Shown piece by piece: positions 28,627-37,363 of a stretch of DNA of 64,000 nucleotides. Both the position numbers and the translations under genes were made by a program. Source of the DNA: CAVUCH01 sp963739995 (GTDB lineage Bacteria > Acidobacteriota > Vicinamibacteria > Vicinamibacterales > JAENWD01); assembly GCA_963739995.1 (NCBI GenBank), contig CAVUCH010000026.1:1-64000 (forward strand), given 5' to 3'. Within the stretch, counting starts at the first letter, position 1. Each line of letters begins with the position of its first letter. Below the pieces are notes generated by a model, which saw only the letters and a program-made list of their open reading frames with translations, searched no databases and was not told where the DNA came from.

Positions 28627-29997
28627 ATGTTTTCGACGACCGACACGATCGCGGCCATCGCGACGGCAGCCGGCCGCGGCGGCATCGGCGTCGTACGTAT
28701 CAGCGGCCCCGATGCCCAGGGGGTGGGCGGCGCCGTGCTCGGCAGGTCCTCTCCCCTAGCGCCACGTCACGCCACCTTCGCGCGACTCCGCGTCGGCGCC
28801 GGCCGTGCCAGCGTGGGCGACCACGTCGTGGCCACGTTCTTTCCCGCTCCGCACTCATTCACAACGGAGGACACCGTGGAGATCAGCGCGCACGGAAGTC
28901 CCGTGGTGCTGGCCTCGATTCTCGACGCATGCGTGCGCCACGGCGCCCGGCTGGCGGCGCCTGGCGAGTTCACGTTTCGCGCGTACGTTCACGGCAGGAT
29001 CGAGCTGACGCAGGCCGAAGCGGTCGCCGACCTGGTGGAGGCGGTCACGCCGTTGCAGGCCCGAACGGCCTTCGACCAGCTGGAAGGGTCGCTCGCAACG
29101 GCGATCTGCGGCCTGAGCGAGACGCTGCTCGATCTCACCGCGCGGCTCGAGGCCTCCCTGGACTTCCCGGACGAGGGCTACCATTTCATCGACCCCGACG
29201 AGATCCTGCACGCGGTCGCACGCCTGCGCGGCGACGTGCGCGACCTGCTCGCGCGAGCCGACGAGGGTCGGGTGATCCGGGAGGGGCGTCGCGTCGTGCT
29301 CGCGGGGCCGGTCAACGCCGGGAAATCGAGCCTCTTCAACCAGCTGGCGGGGCTCGACCGCGCGATCGTGGCGGACACTCCGGGTACCACGCGAGATCTG
29401 CTGGTGGAATCGGTCGATCTCGGCGGCGTCCCCGTGACTCTCGTCGACACGGCAGGGCTCCGCGAGCCCGGCAGCGAGGTCGAGGCGGAAGGGGTCCGGC
29501 GCGCGGAACGGGCGGAACAAGGTGCGGCGGTCACTTTGCTGGTGCTCGATGGTTCGCAGCCACTGCTTCCAGAACATCGCGACCTGCTGCGGCGTACGGA
29601 GCGCCAAACGAGGCTCCTCGTGTCGAACAAAGCCGACCTCCCGGGAGCATGGACGGGCCGGGATGCAGGTGTGGAGGATGTCTGGCGGACCTCCGCACGG
29701 ACGGGCGCCGGGCTGAAGGCCCTTCGCGCAGCCATCGGCGAGGCCCTGGGCAGAGGAAATGCCGAAGCCGACCTGCCCAGGGTCACCAACGTCAGGCACG
29801 CGGCGTTGCTGGGCCGGGTTGCCGCCACACTGGATTTTATACTGACTGACCTATCAGAGCCCGCCGACCGACCTCCCGAGGAGGTTGTCGTCCAAGGTTT
29901 GACGACGGCCAGGGCGCTGCTGGAGGAGATTTCGGGAGCGAGAACGCCAGAAGACGTGCTGGCGCATATCTTTGCGAGATTCTGCATAGGCAAGTAA
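28627..29997 (+). CDS. mnmE: tRNA modification GTPase MnmE
   Basis: With MnmG it adds the carboxymethylaminomethyl group to the wobble uridine of certain tRNAs. The N-terminal formyl-THF-binding domain has DTIAAIATAAGRGGIGVVRISGP; the helical domain holds the inserted G domain with G1 GPVNAGKSSLFN, G2/G3 TPGTTRD and DTAGLREPG, and G4 SNKADLPG; the C-terminus ends FARFCIGK, with the essential Cys of the CIGK motif. The ATG at 28627 gives 456 residues, the usual size; the open frame upstream overlaps jag. MnmG follows 23 bases later. Confidence 0.96.
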   Translation: MFSTTDTIAAIATAAGRGGIGVVRISGPDAQGVGGAVLGRSSPLAPRHATFARLRVGAGRASVGDHVVATFFPAPHSFTTEDTVEISAHGSPVVLASILDACVRHGARLAAPGEFTFRAYVHGRIELTQAEAVADLVEAVTPLQARTAFDQLEGSLATAICGLSETLLDLTARLEASLDFPDEGYHFIDPDEILHAVARLRGDVRDLLARADEGRVIREGRRVVLAGPVNAGKSSLFNQLAGLDRAIVADTPGTTRDLLVESVDLGGVPVTLVDTAGLREPGSEVEAEGVRRAERAEQGAAVTLLVLDGSQPLLPEHRDLLRRTERQTRLLVSNKADLPGAWTGRDAGVEDVWRTSARTGAGLKALRAAIGEALGRGNAEADLPRVTNVRHAALLGRVAATLDFILTDLSEPADRPPEEVVVQGLTTARALLEEISGARTPEDVLAHIFARFCIGK

Positions 29998-30020
29998 TCA
30001 TCGCCCGACCTGAGAATCCC

Positions 30021-31865
30021 ATGAACCATCGATACGACGTCATCATCGTCGGGGCAGGCCATGCCGGGTGTGAAGCCGCCTGGGTCGTGAGCCGATTGGG
30101 CCTCAGCGTTGGTCTGTGCACGCTGACTCTGGATACTATTGGTCACATGCCCTGCAATCCTGCCATCGGCGGCACTGCGAAAGGCCACCTCGTCCGAGAA
30201 ATTGACGCGCTTGGCGGGCTCATGGGCCGCGCCATCGATGCCACGGGTCTTCAGTTCAAACTCCTCAACCGTAGTCGTGGTCCCTCGGTCTGGTCACCCC
30301 GCGCGCAAGCGGACAAGCGGCTCTACAGTCAGTGGATGCGTGCGGCGCTGGAGGAGGCACCCGGCATCAGCTGCATTCTCGGGCGCGCCGGCCGCGTGCT
30401 GACCAAGGGCCGGGAGGTGTGCGGCCTCGCGCTGGAGGATGGCACCGTGCTGGAGTGCTCTGCGCTGGTCGTGACTACCGGGACGTTCCTGAACGGTCTC
30501 ATCCACGTCGGACCTGACAGGACGCCGGCCGGGCGCGCAGGCGAGCCACCGTCGGTGGAACTATCAGCGTCCCTGAAGTCCTTTCAGTTTCGCTGGGGCC
30601 GACTGAAGACCGGGACGCCTCCCCGACTGCGTCGCTCGAGCATCGACTTTCCCTCGGCGGTGTCGGCGGGCGTTTTTACGGAGGAGTGGGGAGACGATGA
30701 GCCCACACCTTTCTCTTGGGGCACCGGATACCTTCCGTCCGCGCGTATCGCCTGCCACGTCCTGCATACGACGGATCGGGTACACGAGCTCGTTCGGGAG
30801 CACATTGCCGCCTCTCCCCTGTTCAACGGACAAATCCAGGGTGTGGGCCCGCGATACTGCCCGTCGCTCGAAGACAAGGTGATCCGGTTCCCGCACCGGG
30901 AACGGCACCAGGTGTTCCTCGAGCCGGAAGGGTTGGAGGCGGAGGAGATCTACGTCAACGGCCTTTCGATGAGTCTCCCGCGGAGCGTGCAGGTTCAACT
31001 CGTGCAATCGCTGCCCGGGTTGGAGTCGGCGGAGATGTTGCGGCCCGGATATGCCGTCGAGTACAACTTCATCGATCCCACAGAGCTGCAGCCCACACTC
31101 GAAACGAAGCGGATCGAGGGACTTTTCCTGGCCGGACAGCTCAACGGCACTTCAGGGTATGAAGAAGCAGCGGCCCAGGGGCTCATGGCGGGGGTGAATG
31201 CTGCCAAACGCGTGCGACGGGAATCGCCGGTCATTCTGGGACGAAACGAAGCGTATATAGGTGTGCTCATCGACGATCTTGTCACGCGGGGATGCCTCGA
31301 ACCCTATCGGATGTTTACCTCGCGCGCTGAGCACCGCTTGCTCCTGCGGATCGACAACGCGGATCTCCGCCTCACGCCACGAGGCCGTGAAGCTGGGTTG
31401 ATCGACGACCACCAGTGGGACAGCTTCTGCGCTCGCCGGAGCCGCTACGACAACAACAAGGGAATTTTGAAACGGCTGGTGCTACGTACGCCGGACGGGC
31501 ACCATGCCAATGCCTGGCACATGCTGAGGCGAGCGGGTGTGGGTTTGCGGGATCTTGTGGCGGAGGCGAAGGTGCATCTGGACCTCCACCCGGCTTCGCT
31601 CACCCGAGACATCGACAGTCTCGAGGCTGCGGCGCGGCTGGAGGGATACATCGGGCGGCAGGCGACAGACAACGCGCGGCGCGAGAAAGAGGATCGGCGG
31701 GCAATTCCGCAAGGGTTTGCCTACGTGAACGTCCCCGGCCTGACGCGCGAAGCAGTGCAGCGGCTCAGCGAGGTGCAACCTCGCACGCTGGGCCAGGCCG
31801 GCAGGATTCCGGGCGTCACGCCTGCCGCTGTGGCTGTGGTCGCGGCGCACGTTCGCCGGTTATAG
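30021..31865 (+). CDS. mnmG: tRNA uridine-5-carboxymethylaminomethyl modification enzyme MnmG
   Basis: FAD- and NADH-dependent partner of MnmE in wobble-uridine modification. The FAD-binding Rossmann motif VGAGHAGCEAAWV lies at the N-terminus; the family blocks MPCNPAIGGTAKGHLVREID and FKLLNRSRGPSVWSPRAQAD follow, then GLFLAGQLNGTSGYEEAAAQG and the C-terminal helical region (YEGYIGRQ-like LEGYIGRQATDNAR). Length 614. The ATG at 30021 is certain. Its stop overlaps by one base a possible GTG for rsmG. Confidence 0.97.
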   Translation: MNHRYDVIIVGAGHAGCEAAWVVSRLGLSVGLCTLTLDTIGHMPCNPAIGGTAKGHLVREIDALGGLMGRAIDATGLQFKLLNRSRGPSVWSPRAQADKRLYSQWMRAALEEAPGISCILGRAGRVLTKGREVCGLALEDGTVLECSALVVTTGTFLNGLIHVGPDRTPAGRAGEPPSVELSASLKSFQFRWGRLKTGTPPRLRRSSIDFPSAVSAGVFTEEWGDDEPTPFSWGTGYLPSARIACHVLHTTDRVHELVREHIAASPLFNGQIQGVGPRYCPSLEDKVIRFPHRERHQVFLEPEGLEAEEIYVNGLSMSLPRSVQVQLVQSLPGLESAEMLRPGYAVEYNFIDPTELQPTLETKRIEGLFLAGQLNGTSGYEEAAAQGLMAGVNAAKRVRRESPVILGRNEAYIGVLIDDLVTRGCLEPYRMFTSRAEHRLLLRIDNADLRLTPRGREAGLIDDHQWDSFCARRSRYDNNKGILKRLVLRTPDGHHANAWHMLRRAGVGLRDLVAEAKVHLDLHPASLTRDIDSLEAAARLEGYIGRQATDNARREKEDRRAIPQGFAYVNVPGLTREAVQRLSEVQPRTLGQAGRIPGVTPAAVAVVAAHVRRL

Positions 31866-31906
31866 TGGACCTTCAGTGTTGTAGCCCAGCGGTGGAGGCC
31901 AGCGGC

Positions 31907-32566
31907 GTGACCAGCCGAGAGTTCAACGAGCGTCTGACGCGACGTGCACGACGCGTCGATGTGCAAGTCTCCCCGGCTCTTGCTGGCGAGTTGGAGCAGT
32001 ACTACCGCTTGCTCACGCGTTGGAACGTCAAAATCAATCTGACCGCTCTGCCCCTCAACCCGCCAGGTGACGACACGTTCGACCGACTTCTAGTAGAGCC
32101 GCTGGCTGCGGCGCGCTATGTGCGCTCGGGTCCGGCGACCGCGATCGACGTCGGCACGGGCAGCGGTTCACCAGCCATTCCGCTGGCGCTCGCCTGTCGC
32201 GAGTTGATGGTCCGGATGGTCGAGTCCAAGATCCGGAAGGCGGTCTTTCTTACAGAAGCCGTTCGTCACCTCCACATCACGGGCGCATCGGTCGAGACAG
32301 CCAGATTCGAGCAGCTGCTCGCCCGGCCGGATTTTCACGAGAGCGCCGATCTTGTGACCGTTCGTGCGGTGCGCGTTGAATCGCGGACCCTCATGACACT
32401 CCAGGCTTTACTGAGGCCTGCTGGTCAGCTGTTCTGGTTCCGCAGCGCCGCGGGTCCATCGGCGCCTTCCAATGTTCCTACTCCGCTCCGCTGGACGGCA
32501 ACCCACACGCTCGTGGACGCGAACAGCAGCCGACTGGTCGTGTTGACTAAGAATCCGACGGCTTGA
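31907..32566 (+). CDS. rsmG: 16S rRNA (guanine-527-N7)-methyltransferase
   Basis: SAM-dependent methyltransferase acting on G527 of 16S rRNA; loss causes low-level streptomycin resistance in other bacteria. Recognised by YYRLLTRWNVKINLTAL, motif I AIDVGTGSGSPAIPLAL, and VESKIRKAVFLTEAVRHL. The start is open: in-frame GTG codons occur at 31865, 31892 and 31907; I prefer 31907 because GGAGG sits eight bases before it and it yields the usual length (219 residues). It is followed by parS and parA, the standard origin-proximal order. Confidence 0.92.
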   Translation: MTSREFNERLTRRARRVDVQVSPALAGELEQYYRLLTRWNVKINLTALPLNPPGDDTFDRLLVEPLAAARYVRSGPATAIDVGTGSGSPAIPLALACRELMVRMVESKIRKAVFLTEAVRHLHITGASVETARFEQLLARPDFHESADLVTVRAVRVESRTLMTLQALLRPAGQLFWFRSAAGPSAPSNVPTPLRWTATHTLVDANSSRLVVLTKNPTA

Positions 32567-32570
32567 AGGA

Positions 32571-32586
32571 TGTTCCACGTGGAACA
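32571..32586. promoter_or_regulatory. parS centromere site
   Basis: TGTTCCACGTGGAACA is a perfect 16-base palindrome and matches the bacterial parS consensus (the GTTCCACGTGGAAC core used in pseudomonads). It lies between rsmG and parA, where origin-proximal parS sites are often found, and would be the loading site for the ParB encoded at 33609-34472. Confidence 0.93.
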
Positions 32587-32746
32587 CTCGTGAAACTTAC
32601 TCCGGCGGTCCCGCCCTCGACCGACTGCGATTTGGTTTGACCTGCCCGGCGCGCCTCGCTATGCTGTGCGCGAATTTGAGGGCCTTGAGATAGCAGCGTT
32701 TGGTCTTTCGACCAACTAATAGGCCCATCTTCTTAGGAGCTTTAGC

Positions 32747-33550
32747 GTGAGGAGCCGTGTCATTGCCGTCACCAACCAGAAGGGCGGCGTCGGCAAGACC
32801 ACGACCACCATCAACCTCGCGGCGTCCCTGGCGCTGGCGAACCAGAAGGTGCTGCTCGTGGACATGGACCCACAGGGTAATTTGACGAGCGGCGTCGGCT
32901 TGCGAGGGCAATCAGGCACGGGCGGCACCATCTACAATGCGCTCACCGGGGACGGCGATCCGTCGGATCGCGCCGGCTTCATCCTGCAAACCGGCGTCGA
33001 TGGGCTCTTTGCCGTGCCAGCGGACCGGAACCTCACCGGCGCGGAGATTGAGCTCGTCTCGATGCCGGAGCGCGAGCACCGGCTGCGCCGCTTCCTGTCG
33101 CCCCTGCGGGACGAGTTCGACTCGATTTTTATCGACTGCCCCCCCTCGCTGGGTCTGCTCACACTGAACGCGCTGGTCGCGGCCGACGCCGTCCTCATCC
33201 CGCTCCACTGCGAGTACTTCGCACTCGAAGGCCTCGCCGACCTCGTCGCGACGCTTCGACGGGTGCGCGCGTCGCTCAACCCGTCGCTCGACATCGATGG
33301 CGTGCTCCTCACGATGCACGACGAGCGCACAAACCTGTCACAGCAGGTGGCACGCGACGTCCGCGCCTTCTTCAAGGAGAAGGTGTTCGACACGGCAATT
33401 CCACGAAACGTGCGCCTGGCGGAGGCCCCGAGCCACGGCAAGCCGGTGTTGCTCTATGACGTGAAGTCGCGCGGCGCCACCGCATACGTCGATCTCGCGC
33501 GGGAAGTGATCGGCCGCCGCGTGCAGGCGACCGGGGCGGCCGGCGCCTGA
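32747..33550 (+). CDS. parA: Chromosome partitioning ATPase ParA/Soj
   Basis: Deviant-Walker ATPase that binds DNA as an ATP dimer and moves ParB-parS complexes. The N-terminus has NQKGGVGKTTTTINLAASLA with both lysines of the deviant Walker A motif; DMDPQGNLTSG and FDSIFIDCPPSLGLLTLNAL are the next diagnostic blocks. Length 267 and no N-terminal DNA-binding domain, so it is the chromosomal (Soj) type. The GTG at 32747 is chosen because AGGAG lies eight bases upstream and it begins directly at the first beta strand. ParB follows 58 bases downstream. Confidence 0.95.
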   Translation: MRSRVIAVTNQKGGVGKTTTTINLAASLALANQKVLLVDMDPQGNLTSGVGLRGQSGTGGTIYNALTGDGDPSDRAGFILQTGVDGLFAVPADRNLTGAEIELVSMPEREHRLRRFLSPLRDEFDSIFIDCPPSLGLLTLNALVAADAVLIPLHCEYFALEGLADLVATLRRVRASLNPSLDIDGVLLTMHDERTNLSQQVARDVRAFFKEKVFDTAIPRNVRLAEAPSHGKPVLLYDVKSRGATAYVDLAREVIGRRVQATGAAGA

Positions 33551-33608
33551 AACCGTGAGATCTCCACCGAATACCCGGTAACCCCTACCAAGAGGCAGGA
33601 CACGTGCA

Positions 33609-34472
33609 ATGGCCGACCCCAAAAGGAGTGCGCTCGGCAAAGGTCTGAGCGCGTTGATCCCGGACACCCCGGAACCGCAAGCGGGAGTTACCGAGCTGGA
33701 CGTCGATCGCCTCCGGCCGAACGATTACCAGCCGCGACTTCGCGTTGATGACGCGCGGCTCGAAGAGCTCGCGCAGTCGATTCGGGCGCACGGCGTGATC
33801 CAGCCGATCGTCGTGCGGCGCGTTGGCGAGACCTACGAGATCATCACGGGCGAACGCCGCTGGCGCGCGGCGCAGCACGCCGGCCTCCGCCGCGTGCCGG
33901 TCGTCGTGCGAGAGGTCCAGGCGCAGAACCCGCACGAGCTTCTGGAGATGGCGCTCATCGAGAACATTCAACGCGAGGATCTGAATGCGATCGAGGAGGC
34001 GATCGCCTACCGGCGGCTGGGCGAAGAATTTGCGCTGACGCAGGATGGCATCGCGAAGGCCGTCGGCAAGGACCGGTCGACCGTGGCGAACATGGTCCGG
34101 CTGCTGAAGCTGCCTGACGAAGTGCAGGAAGAGGTCGCCGCCGGACGGCTGTCGATGGGGCATGCCCGCGCGCTGCTGGCGCTGACCGACGCAGCCGCCC
34201 AGCGGACCCTCGCGCGAGACATCATCGCCAGAAACCTTTCCGTGCGCGAGACAGAAGGTCTCGTGAAGAAATCCGTCGAGCCCGCGCCCGCGCGCACCAC
34301 GAGGGAGGCGCCGCCCGTGGACGTCCACACGCGGGCGGCTGAGGACAAACTGCGGCTGCATCTCGGCACGCGCGTCCGGATCGTACGGCGTGGCAAGAAG
34401 GGGCGCATCGAGATCGAGTTCGTGAGCGAGGAGGAGTTGATCCGGATTTACGATGCGCTCTCGGGCGGCTGA
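33609..34472 (+). CDS. parB: Chromosome partitioning protein ParB/Spo0J
   Basis: CTP-dependent DNA clamp that loads at parS and spreads. The N-terminus (KRSALGKGLSALIPD) is the ParA-stimulating tail; the CTPase/N-domain has LRPNDYQPR, GVIQPIVVRR and the GERRWRAAQHAG motif; ENIQREDLNAIEEA and the helix-turn-helix near DGIAKAVGKDRSTVANMVRLLKLP follow; the C-terminal dimerisation part ends LRLHLGTRVRIVRRGKKGRIEIEF. Length 287. The start ATG at 33609 is clear. A cognate parS lies one kilobase upstream. Confidence 0.96.
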   Translation: MADPKRSALGKGLSALIPDTPEPQAGVTELDVDRLRPNDYQPRLRVDDARLEELAQSIRAHGVIQPIVVRRVGETYEIITGERRWRAAQHAGLRRVPVVVREVQAQNPHELLEMALIENIQREDLNAIEEAIAYRRLGEEFALTQDGIAKAVGKDRSTVANMVRLLKLPDEVQEEVAAGRLSMGHARALLALTDAAAQRTLARDIIARNLSVRETEGLVKKSVEPAPARTTREAPPVDVHTRAAEDKLRLHLGTRVRIVRRGKKGRIEIEFVSEEELIRIYDALSGG

Positions 34473-34502
34473 CGCGAGCCGGCCGACCATTGAGGAGTGA
34501 GG

Positions 34503-35564
34503 ATGACCCAGAAGCGCCTGACCGAGCTCGTCGCCTGCGCGGGTTGAGCGAGCAAACTCGCCGCGGGCGAGCTTGCTCACGTGTTGAGCGACCTTCCACC
34601 CCAGACGGATCCGCGGGTGCTGATTGACTTCAGGACCTCTGACGATGCCGGTGTGTACGTGTGGGAGGACGGGCCGGCGCTGGTCCAGACGGTGGACTTC
34701 TTCACGCCCATCGTCGATGACCCGTTCACGTACGGCCAGATCGCCGCAGCGAACGCGCTGTCGGACATCTATGCCATGGGGGGCCGCCCGGTGACCGCCC
34801 TCGCGATCGCCGGATTTCCGGACGGGCTGCTGGACGTGGATACCATCCGCCAGATTTTTCTCGGCGGCCTCGACAAGCTCCGGGAAGCCGGGGTCGCCTT
34901 GCTCGGCGGGCACACGGTCCGCGATCCCGAGGTCAAGTTCGGGTACACGGTGACCGGCGCGATCCATCCGGATCGGATCCTGACGAACGCTGGAGCACGG
35001 GCAGGCGACGCCCTCATTCTCACCAAGCCGTTGGGCACGGGCATCGTGGGCACGGCTATCAAGTTCGACCGGGCTCCCGTACGCGCCGCGCGTGCCGCCG
35101 TCGCCTCGATGACGGCCCTGAACGCGCGCGCAGCGGACGTCCTGGCGCTATTTGCTCCCGACGTCCACGCATGCACGGACGTCACCGGCTTCGGCCTTAT
35201 TGGTCACGCGACCGAAATGGCAGTCGCCAGCGGCGTGACGCTGGATATCGGGTCAGGAGATCTGCCCCTGCTCGAAGGCGTGCGGGATCTCGCGTCCACC
35301 AACCGCTCAGGTGGGATGGAGTCGAATCGCGAGCACTTCGCCCAAGGGACGTCGGTCGATGCGGGCGTCGACGCCGCGCTCGTGGACGTCGCCTACGACC
35401 CGCAGACATCGGGCGGGTTGCTCGCAGCGGTGGCCGTTCGTGCCGCCGATGCGATCCGCGACGCACTGTCTGCCGCCGGCGCCGGCGCCGCGATCGTCGG
35501 GCGCGTCAGCGACGCCGGCGCCTTCCGGGTCAGACTCCTGGTGCGCCCGCGGCAGACCCTCTGA
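34503..35564 (+). CDS. selD: Selenide, water dikinase, selenocysteine-containing
   Basis: Makes selenophosphate from selenide and ATP for selenocysteine and selenouridine synthesis. The gene is read through an in-frame TGA at 34545-34547, which should encode Sec15: MTQKRLTELVACAG-U-ASKLAAG. The spacing from U15 to K18 equals that of the catalytic Cys17 and Lys20 of E. coli SelD. Downstream comes the standard enzyme (VQTVDFFTPIVDDPFTYGQI, GGHTVRDPEVKFGYTVTG, VTGFGLIGHATEMA). GAGGAG precedes the ATG at 34503 at a fitting distance. The product has 353 residues. An annotation that treats the TGA as a stop would lose the active site. A hairpin directly after the TGA fits a bacterial SECIS. Confidence 0.93.
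34550..34578 (+). promoter_or_regulatory. SECIS-like hairpin in selD
   Basis: GAGCAA-A-CTCGCC (34550-34562) pairs with GGCGAG-C-TTGCTC (34566-34578) around GCG: two perfect six-bp helices with one A/C mismatch. It starts two bases after the TGA, the distance required for bacterial SelB-dependent selenocysteine insertion. The apical loop as drawn is small, so the true loop may open further. Confidence 0.75.
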
Positions 35565-35667
35565 AGACGGCCCATTCGAGCGCCGCGGCTGGCGGGCCTC
35601 CGCCCGCCCGTGGTATAAATTGTCGTTTGTCCGCGCCGCTTCCCGGCCGGCCTTGCGGAGGTCGTGC

Positions 35668-36093
35668 GTGATTCCGGACCTGTCGGTCCTCTGGGTCATC
35701 TTTTTCGTGCTGCTGCTGGCCACGATCCTGAACGGCCTGCTGTTCAAGCCGCTCATCCGGGTCATGACCGCCCGCGAGGCCGCGGTCGCCTCGGCGCGGC
35801 AACTCGCCGAACGCGCGGCCACTCAGGCCCGCCAGGCCTCGGACGAATTCGATGCCCGCACGCGCGACGCGCGCGCCGAAGTGTACCGGCAGATGGAGGA
35901 CGCCCGGCGCGCGGCGCTCGAGCGGCGCACGCAACTTCTCGCCGACACGCGTCAACAGGCAGAAGCCTCAATCGCCGAGGCCACCGCACGCCTGCGTGCG
36001 GAAGCGGCCGAAGCGCGCTCACGGCTGGACCGCGACGCCGAGACCCTGGCCACCACGATCACCGAGCGGGTGCTTGGCCGCACCGCTTCGTAG
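35668..36093 (+). CDS. ATP synthase F0 subunit b'
   Basis: Peripheral stalk subunit. The protein has one N-terminal membrane helix (LWVIFFVLLLATILNGLLFKPL) and then a long, charged, Ala/Arg/Glu-rich helix to the end (141 residues), the form of subunit b or b'. I take the GTG at 35668, preceded by GGAGG, which gives MIPDLSVLWV. A second b-type gene follows directly, so this is the first of a b/b' pair, as in photosynthetic bacteria and several other phyla. Which of the two is b and which b' is a guess from order. Confidence 0.85.
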   Translation: MIPDLSVLWVIFFVLLLATILNGLLFKPLIRVMTAREAAVASARQLAERAATQARQASDEFDARTRDARAEVYRQMEDARRAALERRTQLLADTRQQAEASIAEATARLRAEAAEARSRLDRDAETLATTITERVLGRTAS

Positions 36094-36100
36094 AGGACCC

Positions 36101-36823
36101 GTGCACCACCCCGCACCTCCGCCCGCGGCGCGCTCCGCTTGTGAATCTTGGCGCAAGCTCGCGCGGGTGTGGGCGGGCCTTGCGCTCTGTGTGGTGCTCT
36201 GGGCAGGTGTCCCGGCAGCCGCGCAATCCGCCCAGGCTGGTAGCGGGCACGCCGTGGCCGCCGCAGCGGCGCAGCCGACGCATGAGGCTCCTGTCTCGGA
36301 ACCCGCCGTGAGCGAAGGGCACGCAGCGGAGGAGCAGCACGGTGAGAGTCCGTGGGCCTTCGCCGGAAAGCTGTTCAACTTTGCCGTGCTCGCCGGTCTG
36401 CTGGTCTACTTTCTTCGCGAGCCGCTTCGCACGTATCTGACGGGTCGCGGCACGCAGATTCGCACGGACCTCGTAACCGCCGCCGCGATGAAGGAAGACG
36501 CCGCGCGGCAGATTACCGAGATCGACGCGAAGTTGAAGCAGCTCCCCGGCGAGCTCGACGCGTTGCGCGAGCGCGGGCAGCGGGAGATCGCGGCGGAACA
36601 GGCGCGGATCGAGCAGGCCGCGGAGGCGGAGCGAAATCGTCTCCTCGAGCAGACACGCCGGGAGATCGGCCTGCAGCTCCGCGCCGCCCGGCGCGATCTC
36701 GTGACGCACGCGGCCGACCTCGCGGTGCAGGTCGCGCGGGAGCGCATCCGGTCCCGCATCACCACCGAGGACCAGCGCCGGCTCCTCGATCGTTATCTGG
36801 AACAGGTGTCGACGCATGGGTAA
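36101..36823 (+). CDS. atpF: ATP synthase F0 subunit b, with N-terminal signal-like extension
   Basis: Second stalk subunit. Unlike ordinary b subunits, it has two hydrophobic segments: an N-terminal signal-like helix (VWAGLALCVVLWAGVPAAAQ), then about 50 Ala/Glu/His-rich residues, then the typical b helix (WAFAGKLFNFAVLAGLLVYFL) with LREPLRTYLTGRG, and a long coiled helix to residue 240. The extension should be periplasmic or removed by signal peptidase (the AAAQ site fits). GTG at 36101 has GAGGA just upstream. It overlaps atpH by eight bases. Confidence 0.87.
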   Translation: MHHPAPPPAARSACESWRKLARVWAGLALCVVLWAGVPAAAQSAQAGSGHAVAAAAAQPTHEAPVSEPAVSEGHAAEEQHGESPWAFAGKLFNFAVLAGLLVYFLREPLRTYLTGRGTQIRTDLVTAAAMKEDAARQITEIDAKLKQLPGELDALRERGQREIAAEQARIEQAAEAERNRLLEQTRREIGLQLRAARRDLVTHAADLAVQVARERIRSRITTEDQRRLLDRYLEQVSTHG

Positions 36824-37361
36824 GAAGACAGCAGGCGCACGCGAAGCGCGCGCGCTGCTCGAGGTCGCCTCACGCGAGTCGGATCCTGACCGCGTGGGGG
36901 CGGAACTCGACGTGATCGCCGAGGCGATGCGCACGCAGCCTGAGGTCCAGGCGCTGCTGCTCAACCCGGGCGTGACGGTTGCGCGCAAGGTGCAGGCGCT
37001 GCAGGTCGTCGCCTCGAGCCTCGGGCTGACGCCGCTCGTGTCGAAGTTGCTGGTGGTGTTTGCCGAACGCGCGTCCCTGCGTCTGGTTCCCGAGCTCGCG
37101 GCGGCGTACCGGGCGCGCCTGCTCGAGCGCAGGAACATCGTTTCGGCTGACATCACGACGGCCATGCCCCTCAGCGCCGACACGGCGGAGCGGGTGGGCC
37201 GCGCGCTCGGGCAGGCCAGCGGCAAGCAGGTCCTCGTGTCAACCCGCGTGGACTCTGCGATTATCGGCGGCGCCGTCGCCCGCATCGGCAGCACCGTGTA
37301 CGACGGCAGCGTCACGACCCAGCTCGCGCGGATGCGCCAGAAGCTCGTGGAGAACGCATAG
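36816..37361 (+). CDS. atpH: ATP synthase F1 subunit delta
   Basis: Links the top of the alpha3beta3 ring to the b stalk (OSCP homologue). The helical N-terminal domain has REARALLEVASRE and the conserved LLNPGVTVARKVQALQ; the C-terminal domain carries the family block for DTAERVGRALGQASGKQVLV and GGAVARIGSTVYDGSVTTQL. Length 181. The ATG at 36816 overlaps the end of atpF by eight bases, which suggests translational coupling. AtpA starts two bases after its stop. Confidence 0.93.
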   Translation: MGKKTAGAREARALLEVASRESDPDRVGAELDVIAEAMRTQPEVQALLLNPGVTVARKVQALQVVASSLGLTPLVSKLLVVFAERASLRLVPELAAAYRARLLERRNIVSADITTAMPLSADTAERVGRALGQASGKQVLVSTRVDSAIIGGAVARIGSTVYDGSVTTQLARMRQKLVENA

Positions 37362-37363
37362 CA

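Noticed and set aside
31415..31906. N-terminal extension of rsmG reaching back into mnmG
   Set aside because: The extra sequence overlaps conserved mnmG coding and is not RsmG-like; the GTG with a GGAGG site at 31907 gives the family length.
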